From positions 1 through 27,104 of the forward strand of contig CALXJN010000016.1 in assembly GCA_944388635.1 (NCBI GenBank): a stretch of 27,104 nucleotides of DNA, given 5' to 3'. Below the pieces are notes generated by a model. The model was not told the origin of the DNA and did not search any database. It worked only from the letters and a program-made list of their open reading frames with translations. How positions within the stretch are numbered: the stretch's first letter is position 1; each line of letters opens with the position of its first letter. This DNA is from an uncultured Clostridia bacterium (lineage in GTDB: Bacteria; Bacillota; Clostridia; TANB77; CAG-508). The translations under genes were made by a program, and so were the position numbers. This document shows, in pieces, positions 1 to 6,209 of this stretch.

Positions 1-936
1 AGTTCTATGTTAGTTGCTCTATTTTTGTTACTTGCGTCATATCTTGTTGAGAAGCTTGCTAATTTTTCTGGAAATGCTTCTTCTCCAAGTTTGTCTGTTG
101 TTACATTAGGTGTTGTAATTTGTAGTGGGATTTCGTATTCTTCTTTTTCTTCTTCTAATATTTTTTGTGCTTCTTCTATTGATATTTTAAAATCTACACC
201 ATTTACGTGTGGAGTTAATATTTCAGTATTTTCGTCATAAGAAGCATCTTTTGGCTCTTTATATATTTCATTTTTTATTTTTTCTAAATCTATATTTTCT
301 GGCTGTTTTGTTATTGTTGGTATTTCTATTTCATTTGTCTTTATCCCTTGAATTCTATCTGTTATTAGGTTATTTATTTTTTCTTGTAATGCTTCATTAT
401 CAATTATAACGCCTTCTTTTCCTTTGCTTATGATTAATTTATCATCGTCTATGTAATAACTGTTGTCAACAAATTTATCTTGCCATTCATCATCTAAGTT
501 ACTATATATACTTTCTGTAATTTCATTATTAAATTCATAGCTTAAATCGATATTTTCTCCAAAAAACATTACTTCTAATATTTTATAATTATTTACTATT
601 ATATTTTTATCTCTTCCTAGTGTACATGCCTCATATACTTTGTCTTGTACATCTACACTAAGCTCCATTTGGTTTAAGGTAATTGATCTTTCTATATCTC
701 CATGTTTTAGCTTTATTGGTTCTTCCATTATGCTATCTACTTGTTTTTGTATTTTTTCTTCTGCTTCTTGCTTTGTTAAGCCTGATACATCAATATTGTT
801 TATTTTTACATTGCTTATTATATTTGTGTTTGTTGCATTTATCAATGCGAATATTGTTGAAAATACTCCGAATACATAATATTAATATAAGTAGTACATA
901 AATTAGTATTACTTTTTTGCTTCGTTTTTCTCTCAT
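1..936 (-). CDS. VanW-family cell-wall protein, N-terminal part (3' end outside window), read through one CGG +1 shift
   Basis: Leftward gene starting at ATG 936-934 behind a G-rich GGGGGT ribosome site 6 nt upstream; it runs off the left edge. The first 22 codons give a basic N-terminus and the first half of a membrane helix, then an in-frame CGG (870-868). Skipping its C completes the helix (CIGVFSTIFALINA) and opens about 289 clean codons; the zero frame soon stops. The rest carries two repeats of the type called PG_binding_4 (INNIDVSGLTKQEAEEKI near residue 45) and ends at the edge in LASFSTRYDASNKNRATNIE, the motif that opens VanW domains. By family it would be an extracytoplasmic, membrane-anchored wall-associated protein; the exact role is not known. 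It is divergent from the repressor gene at 1095. Identity is confident; decoding of the CGG is inferred. Confidence 0.8.
867..870 (-). other. CGGA +1 frameshift site 1 (vanW-like)
   Basis: Coding strand reads ATT CGG AGT in the zero frame. Dropping C870 gives ATT GGA GTA (Ile-Gly-Val), which continues the membrane helix and the downstream VanW-type domain. The zero frame stops about 27 codons later. Confidence 0.75.
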
Positions 937-1032
937 AAATACCCCCAACATAAATTTTTCATTCTTTATATTAAAATATTAACACAAAGTCATTTTCTTT
1001 ACAATATATTTTTACTTTTTCTTATTTACTGC

Positions 1033-1061
1033 TAGACAATTTCGTCTTTTTTTTGTATAAT
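1033..1061 (+). promoter_or_regulatory. Promoter of the XRE-S24 regulator, with a possible operator
   Basis: TAGACA (1033-1038), a 17-nt spacer and TATAAT (1056-1061) precede the ATG at 1095 by 33 nt. An imperfect 14-bp palindrome (AGAC...GTCT, 1035-1048) covers the end of the -35 and the spacer, a plausible autoregulatory operator for the HTH protein. The palindrome's role is inference. Confidence 0.55.
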
Positions 1062-1094
1062 ATTATCAAATTATGAAGAAAGAGGTAGAATTTT

Positions 1095-1667
1095 ATGATA
1101 GGCGACATGCTTGCGAAAGCAAGAAAATCAAAAGGCATGACTAAAACAGAGCTTGCTAGAGTTACTGATATTAATATTGGTCATTTAACTCATATTGAAA
1201 AAGGCGAGAGAAATCCTAGCCACAAGGCTTTAAGAAATATATGCAAAGCTTTAAATATGCCTTATCAACCACTTATGTTTACTTATGATAAAGAAATTAA
1301 TGTAGAACAGGCTAGCTATAATGCTATTGATTATATTTCTTGTAATAAAATTTTAGCAATTGATAAAATTGGAGATTTTATAGATTGTCCTCCAAATGTT
1401 CCTAGTGCTGCAGTTGCTGTGAAAATGCAAGATAATTCAATGGAGCCTACTTTTGAGAAGAATAGTTATGTTTTTGTTGAGCTAAATACTCCTTTAAGTT
1501 CTAAAGAATTTGGTATTTTTTACTATAATGGTCAAATTCTTATTAGAAAATTTTATTCTAAAAAGGGTAAGATTATTTTAAAGGCTGAAAACAAATCTTT
1601 CGACGAAATTCGTGTTGAAGATGAGGACAATTTTTATATAATTGGTAAAATTTTAAAAATAAAATAG
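1095..1667 (+). CDS. XRE-family transcriptional regulator with S24 (LexA/CI-like) domain
   Basis: 190-aa repressor-like protein. Residues 1-60 form a Cro/CI helix-turn-helix (MTKTELARVTDINIGHLTHIE). Residues 75-190 resemble an S24 self-cleaving domain: the nucleophile would be Ser115 in DNSMEP and the general base Lys152 in LIRKF. I see no Ala-Gly cleavage pair in the linker, so autocleavage is uncertain and the fold may serve dimerisation only. The start is supported by AAAGAGG 8-9 nt upstream. It is monocistronic, divergent from the vanW-like gene and followed by a separate promoter for the CBM25-like gene. No other phage genes lie nearby, so it is probably a resident or domesticated regulator. 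Family call confident; targets unknown. Confidence 0.85.
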   Translation: MIGDMLAKARKSKGMTKTELARVTDINIGHLTHIEKGERNPSHKALRNICKALNMPYQPLMFTYDKEINVEQASYNAIDYISCNKILAIDKIGDFIDCPPNVPSAAVAVKMQDNSMEPTFEKNSYVFVELNTPLSSKEFGIFYYNGQILIRKFYSKKGKIILKAENKSFDEIRVEDEDNFYIIGKILKIK

Positions 1668-1685
1668 TTTTTTTGTAAAAAAAGC

Positions 1686-1714
1686 TTGAATATTAATTTA
1701 TTTAATATTATAAT
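1686..1714 (+). promoter_or_regulatory. Promoter of the CBM25-like gene
   Basis: TTGAAT (1686-1691), a 17-nt spacer and TATAAT (1709-1714), 36 nt before the ATG at 1751. No other gene could use it in this orientation. Confidence 0.6.
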
Positions 1715-1750
1715 ATATTCATCAAAAGATAAAATATATAGGAGATTTTT

Positions 1751-2212
1751 ATGGAACTAACAAAAAATATTTTTTTTAATACTGATAAACTTGTTGCAAA
1801 TTCAACAGTAAAAATATCATATACTGGTAAATTATTCCAAGAACAAGCTGAAGAAGTTTTTATTCATTATGGCTTTGGTTCTGAATGGAATAATATTACT
1901 GATGTTAAAATGGAAAAAACTGAGCTTGGTTTCCAAGCTGAAATAACTTTAGATGATTCTGATTCTTTGCATTTCTGTTTTAATGATGGAAATGGAAATT
2001 GGGATAATAATGATAATCAAAATTATTCTTTTGAAATTGAGGAGCTTCCTACTTCTTTAATTTTACAAGATGATTTAAGTTTAGATTCTCGTCCAAGATT
2101 GAGACGTGCTTATATTTGGAGCAAAAAAATAAGGCTTACAATATATAAGATTATTACATATTTACCTAAACTTATATCTGGAAATTATAAAAGAAAAATA
2201 TCAAATGATTAA
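1751..2212 (+). CDS. Small protein with CBM25-like carbohydrate-binding module
   Basis: 153 aa. Residues about 10-95 fit the starch-binding CBM25 type of module: FIHYGFGSEWNN, then a beta segment, then LHFCFNDGNGNWDNNDNQNYSF. The remaining 55 residues are strongly basic (RPRLRRAYIWSKKIRL and a KRK tail) and may contact a polyanion or membrane. No signal peptide or anchor is seen, so it should be cytoplasmic, which suggests storage glycan rather than dietary starch as ligand; that is inference. The ribosome site AGGAG sits 7 nt before ATG 1751. It has its own promoter and ends at the terminator shared with fabG. No catalytic domain is present. Confidence 0.7.
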   Translation: MELTKNIFFNTDKLVANSTVKISYTGKLFQEQAEEVFIHYGFGSEWNNITDVKMEKTELGFQAEITLDDSDSLHFCFNDGNGNWDNNDNQNYSFEIEELPTSLILQDDLSLDSRPRLRRAYIWSKKIRLTIYKIITYLPKLISGNYKRKISND

Positions 2213-2213
2213 T

Positions 2214-2249
2214 AAAAAAATAAGGCTTTAAAAGCCTTATTTTTTTATC
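2214..2249. terminator. Bidirectional intrinsic terminator between the CBM25-like gene and fabG
   Basis: Stem AAGGCTT (2222-2228) / AAGCCTT (2232-2238), extended by flanking A and T runs that give a U-tract on either strand. The shift-corrected fabG stop (2247-2245) lies at its edge, as expected for convergent genes. Confidence 0.85.
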
Positions 2250-2979
2250 CTATCCAGCCGCCCATCAACTGTAATTACTTGTCCGGTTATATATTTGTTT
2301 TCTACAAGCATTTTTACGCATTTTGCAACTTCTTCTGGTTTACCTATTCTTTTTATTGGTATTTCTTTTTCTAACTCTTCTAATTCTTCTTTTGAAAGTT
2401 CATTATTCATATCTGTATCAATTATCCCTGGTGCAATTGCATTTACTCTTATATTTGATGGTCCTACTTCTTTCGCAAGTGCTTTTGTCATTCCTATAAT
2501 GCCGTGCTTTTGCTGTCGAATAGTGAACTTCGCACGATGCTCCCGTTATTCCCCATACTGATGAAATATTTATTATAGAGCCTTCTTTGTTTTTTATCAT
2601 GCTTTTTAAAGTTTCTCTTGTTATATAAAAAGCAGAACTTAAATTTACTGCTATCATCTTTTCCCATTCTTCATCTGTTATATCTGTAAAAAGCTTTGTT
2701 TGGGATATTCCTGCATTATTTATTAATATGTCTATTTTTCCATACTTTTTTATTATATCTTTTACCATTTGTTTTGCTTCTTCTTTATTGCCTATATCTG
2801 CTTTGTATATATCTATTTCTATATTTTCTTTTGCTAATTCTTCTTTTAAGTTTTTGGCTAATTCTTCTGATTTATTATAATTTGCAATTACCTTTATTCC
2901 GCATTTTTGCTAAAATTTTAGCACATTCTCTGCCAATTCCTTTTGAGGCACCTGTTACTAATGCAATTTTTTCTTCCAT
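2245..2979 (-). CDS. fabG: FabG-type 3-oxoacyl-ACP reductase / short-chain dehydrogenase, read through three CGG +1 shifts
   Basis: Read literally this is three fragments. Skipping the C of three in-frame CGG codons (2901, 2504, 2260) gives one 243-aa protein of normal length. It has the cofactor motif TGASKGIG (residues 9-16), NNAG (87-90), Asn112, catalytic Ser140 in ISSVWG, Tyr153 and Lys157 in YSTAKAG, and the usual C-terminus VDGGWIG followed directly by TAA. The shifted residues are Gly27, Gly159 and Gly240. The family reduces 3-oxoacyl-ACP with NADPH in fatty acid synthesis, but the gene is not in a fab cluster, so another SDR substrate is possible. ATG 2979 lies 1 nt after the stop of the upstream gene, suggesting translational coupling. 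A decayed pseudogene is unlikely because all catalytic residues and every frame between sites are intact. Confidence 0.78.
2257..2260 (-). other. CGGC +1 frameshift site 4 (fabG site 3, Gly240)
   Basis: GAT GGG CGG CTG in the zero frame. Skipping C2260 gives GAT GGG GGC TGG ATA GGA TAA, the standard FabG ending VDGGW-I-G-stop. The zero frame instead adds a short unrelated tail (RLDRIKK). Confidence 0.8.
2501..2504 (-). other. CGGC +1 frameshift site 3 (fabG site 2, Gly159)
   Basis: GCA CGG CAT in the zero frame. Skipping C2504 gives GCA GGC ATT ATA GGA ATG (A-G-I-I-G-M), directly after the catalytic YxxxK where SDR proteins normally have this sequence. Confidence 0.85.
2898..2901 (-). other. 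CGGA +1 frameshift site 2 (fabG site 1, Gly27)
   Basis: ATG CGG AAT in the zero frame. Skipping C2901 gives ATG GGA ATA AAG GTA (M-G-I-K-V), the second beta strand of the Rossmann fold. The zero frame stops within nine codons. Confidence 0.8.
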
Positions 2980-2980
2980 A

Positions 2981-3910
2981 TTAATATTTTCTTATTTCTC
3001 CTATTTCTATTTCATTATTGTGTTTTATCTCAAAATCTATTTGTATTGTTATAGCATCAAGTTTGTATGTTGTATTATTTCCTATAATTTCTTTTCTTGT
3101 TCCGTTTACTGTTGCTAAAGATATTCTATACTTTCCTTCCTCTAGTTTTCCATATACTTCTTCCCAATTAATATTTGCTTCTATTTGTCCATTTTCATCT
3201 AGCTGATAATTTTTTTCTGTAGATACATCATTTATTTTTGTTAATTCTGGCCATGGATCATATGCAGGTACTGCCATTCCAGTTTCTGTTTCAATTGCTT
3301 CTGTTTTTGTTGGTGGTGGGTTATATTTACGTACATCATATTTCATTTTTGAATAATTGTATTTATATTCGTTTGTATCTGTTATTGTAAAATTTATTTC
3401 TGTATTTGCAAATTTATTTATATTTATTTTTACATTGTCTTTTGTACTATATGCGTTTACTATTATGTCTTCTGGTATTTCTGTTTTACTTTTTTCTTTT
3501 AAAATTTCTACTTTTTCTATTATTGCTTCATAAGTATACATTTCTTCTGTTTCGTTATAGTGATATGTTATTTCTACTTCTTGTCCTTGTTTTAATTGTT
3601 CATGCTCTTGCGTTTTGTATAAAAATTTTTCTTCAACTCTATACTCATTGTTTGAAACAGTTGGCATTACTATTAAACTTTCTTTTTCTGCTCTTACTAC
3701 AACTCCTCTTGTTTTAAATGTTCCTGCATAGCTTATTGTTTCAACCTCTAATGCAATGCCTCCGATTTCTACTTCATTTTCTCCTTGTGGCTGTTTTACT
3801 GGTAGTTTTATTTGACTCTGTGCTATTATAATAAATATTCCTGTTAATGAAAATAAAAGTACGATTATACTTATTATAATTATTATTAAACTTTTCTTTT
3901 CTGGTGTCAT
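2981..3910 (-). CDS. Membrane-anchored protein with C-terminal bacterial Ig-like domain
   Basis: 309 aa. After MTPEKKS comes one long hydrophobic segment (about residues 8-30), so the protein is probably anchored with its bulk outside the cell. A beta-rich middle part follows, with no motif I recognise. The C-terminal third resembles Ig-like domains of the Big_14 type: NINWEEVYGKLEEGKYRIS, then the final strands TIQIDFEI. The start has GGAGAG upstream and a TTGAAG-17-TATAAT promoter. It is followed after 1 nt by fabG. No enzymatic motif is seen; a role in sensing or binding at the surface is only a guess. Base composition matches the neighbours. Confidence 0.65.
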   Translation of the reverse strand: MTPEKKSLIIIIISIIVLLFSLTGIFIIIAQSQIKLPVKQPQGENEVEIGGIALEVETISYAGTFKTRGVVVRAEKESLIVMPTVSNNEYRVEEKFLYKTQEHEQLKQGQEVEITYHYNETEEMYTYEAIIEKVEILKEKSKTEIPEDIIVNAYSTKDNVKININKFANTEINFTITDTNEYKYNYSKMKYDVRKYNPPPTKTEAIETETGMAVPAYDPWPELTKINDVSTEKNYQLDENGQIEANINWEEVYGKLEEGKYRISLATVNGTRKEIIGNNTTYKLDAITIQIDFEIKHNNEIEIGEIRKY

Positions 3911-3936
3911 TTGTTTTCTCTCCTTTTTTTGTTTTG

Positions 3937-3965
3937 ATTATATCATATAGATTTCCTTGCTTCAA
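3937..3965 (-). promoter_or_regulatory. Promoter of the Ig-like gene / fabG operon
   Basis: On the minus strand TTGAAG (3965-3960), 17-nt spacer, TATAAT (3942-3937), 27 nt upstream of the ATG at 3910. Confidence 0.6.
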
Positions 3966-4073
3966 TATTTTATGTTATAATTAATTTGATTTTTTGGAAA
4001 TTGTCCGAATAGTGCTTTTGACAGTTTATTATAATGGCACATAAAAATATATTTCTTAAATATTTTTATTTTA

Positions 4074-4142
4074 TTGTTTTTTTCTACATAAAATGATATA
4101 ATAATTCACATACTCAAAATCTAATTTCATTAGATTTTTTAC
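4074..4142 (+). promoter_or_regulatory. Promoter and leader hairpin ahead of the dnaD-like gene
   Basis: TTGTTT (4074-4079), 17 nt, TATAAT (4097-4102). A transcript would begin near 4109 and at once form a perfect 10-bp stem (AAAATCTAAT 4116-4125 / ATTAGATTTT 4129-4138) with a 3-nt loop and a T run, an intrinsic-terminator shape. It is either a leader attenuator or a 5' stabilising hairpin. An alternative is that it terminates transcription from elsewhere. Confidence 0.5.
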
Positions 4143-4176
4143 TTTGAGATAAATATTTTTATTTGGGGGAATTTAT

Positions 4177-5145
4177 ATGAAACTTGAGCAAAACGATGAA
4201 ACATCTTTATTTTCTATGACAAATATACCTGATATATTTTTCTCGGAATATTTATCTCAATCTTCTGGAGATTATATTAAGCTTTATTTGTATGTTTTAT
4301 TTCTTTCTAAATATAATAAAGATATAAAATTGAATGATTTATCTAAAAAGCTTGCTCTTCCCATACAAACTATTCAAGATGGTTTAAAATATTGGGAAGA
4401 TTTAGGTGTTATAACTAAAAAAGGTACTGGTTTTATTGTTAATAATCTTCAGGAAATTGAACTTCATAAGCTTTATAATCCAAAAATTTCTCTTTCAGTT
4501 GAGGATATTGAAAGAAATGAAAAAAGCAAATTTAGAGCAAGTTCAATTGAAACTATTAATAGAACATTTTTCCAAGGGCTTATGTCTCCTGCTTGGTATG
4601 CAGATATAAGCATTTGGTTTGATAAATATGGATTTGATGAGCAAGTTATGATTGCTTTATTCAATTATTGCTTAAAGCGTTCAGCTTTGCACAAAAATTA
4701 TGTGCAAGTTGTCGCTGATGCTTGGTCTAAACATGGTGTAAAAACATTTAATGATTTAGAATTGTATTTTGTAAAACAAGATGCTCTTCAAAAAATTGAA
4801 AAAGCTATTCAAAAGAAATTAGGTATAACAAGACCTCTTACAGAATATGAAAAAGCTTATATTGAAAAGTGGCATATTGATTATGGTTATTCTTTAGATG
4901 TTATTGAAATAGCTCTAAAGAAAACTACCTCAAAAGCAAGTTTTTCTTTTGATTATCTTGATAAAATAATTTCTGATTGGCATGATAGAAATTTAAAAAC
5001 TTCTGATGATGTTCAAAATTTCTTAATCCAATATAAAAATCAAATGAAGAGTAAAAAAGAATTAGAGAAAAAAGTAAAATATAATAACTTTGAGCAACGT
5101 TCTTATGATAATTTTGATAATTTATATGCTAACAGCCAAGGTTAA
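4177..5145 (+). CDS. DnaD-domain replication initiation protein
   Basis: 322 aa. The first ~110 residues resemble a winged helix (DYIKLYLYVLFLSKYN, then LSKKLALPIQTIQDGLKYWEDLGVI). Two DnaD/DnaB_2 helical domains follow: residues ~130-200, and ~205-280 containing ITRPLTEYEKAYIEKWHIDY and SFDYLDKIISDWHDRNLKT, the YxxxIxxxW-like signature. The tail is lysine-rich and charged. Members of this family help load the replicative helicase at oriC or at restart sites. The next gene, 17 nt away, encodes a DnaI/DnaC-type loader, which supports that role. ATG 4177 follows a GGGGGA ribosome site. No frame irregularity and no in-frame CGG. Confidence 0.88.
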   Translation: MKLEQNDETSLFSMTNIPDIFFSEYLSQSSGDYIKLYLYVLFLSKYNKDIKLNDLSKKLALPIQTIQDGLKYWEDLGVITKKGTGFIVNNLQEIELHKLYNPKISLSVEDIERNEKSKFRASSIETINRTFFQGLMSPAWYADISIWFDKYGFDEQVMIALFNYCLKRSALHKNYVQVVADAWSKHGVKTFNDLELYFVKQDALQKIEKAIQKKLGITRPLTEYEKAYIEKWHIDYGYSLDVIEIALKKTTSKASFSFDYLDKIISDWHDRNLKTSDDVQNFLIQYKNQMKSKKELEKKVKYNNFEQRSYDNFDNLYANSQG

Positions 5146-5162
5146 TTTAAGGGGTGGCAAAT

Positions 5163-6167
5163 TTGAATATTTCTACTTTAAATACTTTATTAAAAGAATA
5201 TGAAAAGAAAAAATTTAAAGCTGAACTTAATTTTGAAAAAGCTAAAGATTCTTTTTATAATTCTCATCCTGATTTATTAGAATTAAATGATAAATTAAAT
5301 TCAACTGCATTAGAGATTTCAAAGGCTATTTTAGCAGGAGATTCAGCACTTGAGAAAAAATTAAAAGTTGATTTTGAAAAATTGAAGAACAAAAAAGATA
5401 AAATTTTAAATACAATTGATATTCCTATTGAAGTAAAAGAGCCTATATATGAATGCCCTATTTGCAAAGATACGGGTTATATAACTTTAGATAATAAAAA
5501 AACTGTGCTTTGTAATTGCATTAAACAAAAAATATTTGATATTGATTTTAATAAATCTAATATTGGTAATCTTGAAAAAGAAAATTTTGATACTTTTGAT
5601 TTGAATTTATATTCAAATAATGTAGATGTAAAAAAATATAATGCAAAAATCTCTCCAAGACAAAATATTTTAAACATTAAAGATATTGCAATAAAATTTG
5701 TTGAAAATTTTGATAACCCAGATGAGAAAAATTTATTATTTTTAGGAAATACTGGGCTTGGAAAAACTTTTCTTTCTAATTGTATTGCAAAAGAAATTTT
5801 GTCTAACAAAAGAACTGTGCTTTATCAAACTTCACCAATTATGCTTGATAATATAATAGATTACAGATTTGGTAAATCAGATTTAAAAGAAGTTTATGAT
5901 AATATTATTAATGTTGATTTACTTATTATCGATGACCTTGGTGCTGAGTCTTTAAATTCTTTTAAAGTTACAGAATTATTTAATATTATTAATGCCAGAC
6001 TTTTATCTGCTAATAATAATGTTAGAAAAACTATAATTTCTACCAACTTGAACATGAATAATTTGTTTGAAACTTACGGTGAAAGAATTTTTTCAAGGCT
6101 TGCATCTTATTATAATATTTGTAGGTTTTTTGGAGATGATATTAGATTATTAAAACTAAAAAAATGA
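5163..6167 (+). CDS. dnaC: DnaI/DnaC-type helicase-loader AAA+ ATPase
   Basis: 334 aa from TTG 5163, preferred because AAGGGG lies about 8 nt upstream; the GTG at 5154 overlaps that site. A helical N-terminal region (1-90) is followed by a zinc-type cluster CPICKDTGY...LCNC (about 100-120). The AAA+ core has Walker A GNTGLGKT (about 195-202), Walker B LLIIDDLGAE, sensor-1 STNLN and the arginine-finger segment ERIFSRL. The family loads the hexameric helicase DnaB/DnaC onto single-stranded DNA. It is co-transcribed with the DnaD-like gene. IstB transposition ATPases share the fold, but no transposase gene is adjacent and the zinc cluster argues for a loader. Confidence 0.88.
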   Translation: MNISTLNTLLKEYEKKKFKAELNFEKAKDSFYNSHPDLLELNDKLNSTALEISKAILAGDSALEKKLKVDFEKLKNKKDKILNTIDIPIEVKEPIYECPICKDTGYITLDNKKTVLCNCIKQKIFDIDFNKSNIGNLEKENFDTFDLNLYSNNVDVKKYNAKISPRQNILNIKDIAIKFVENFDNPDEKNLLFLGNTGLGKTFLSNCIAKEILSNKRTVLYQTSPIMLDNIIDYRFGKSDLKEVYDNIINVDLLIIDDLGAESLNSFKVTELFNIINARLLSANNNVRKTIISTNLNMNNLFETYGERIFSRLASYYNICRFFGDDIRLLKLKK

Positions 6168-6201
6168 GGCAGAATTTTTTATCTTTCTGCCTCATTTTTT
6201 T
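6161..6201. terminator. Bidirectional terminator between dnaC-like gene and gyrA
   Basis: Perfect 13-bp stem (6161-6173 / 6186-6198, core TGAGGCAGA) with a T-rich loop and T/A runs on both sides; it serves the two convergent genes. Confidence 0.92.
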
Positions 6202-6209
6202 AGTTTACA

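Noticed and set aside
2237..2979. fabG as a decayed pseudogene
   Set aside because: All three breaks are the same event (extra C in an in-frame CGG), there are no other disruptions or stops, and every catalytic residue is present. A decaying gene would show varied lesions.
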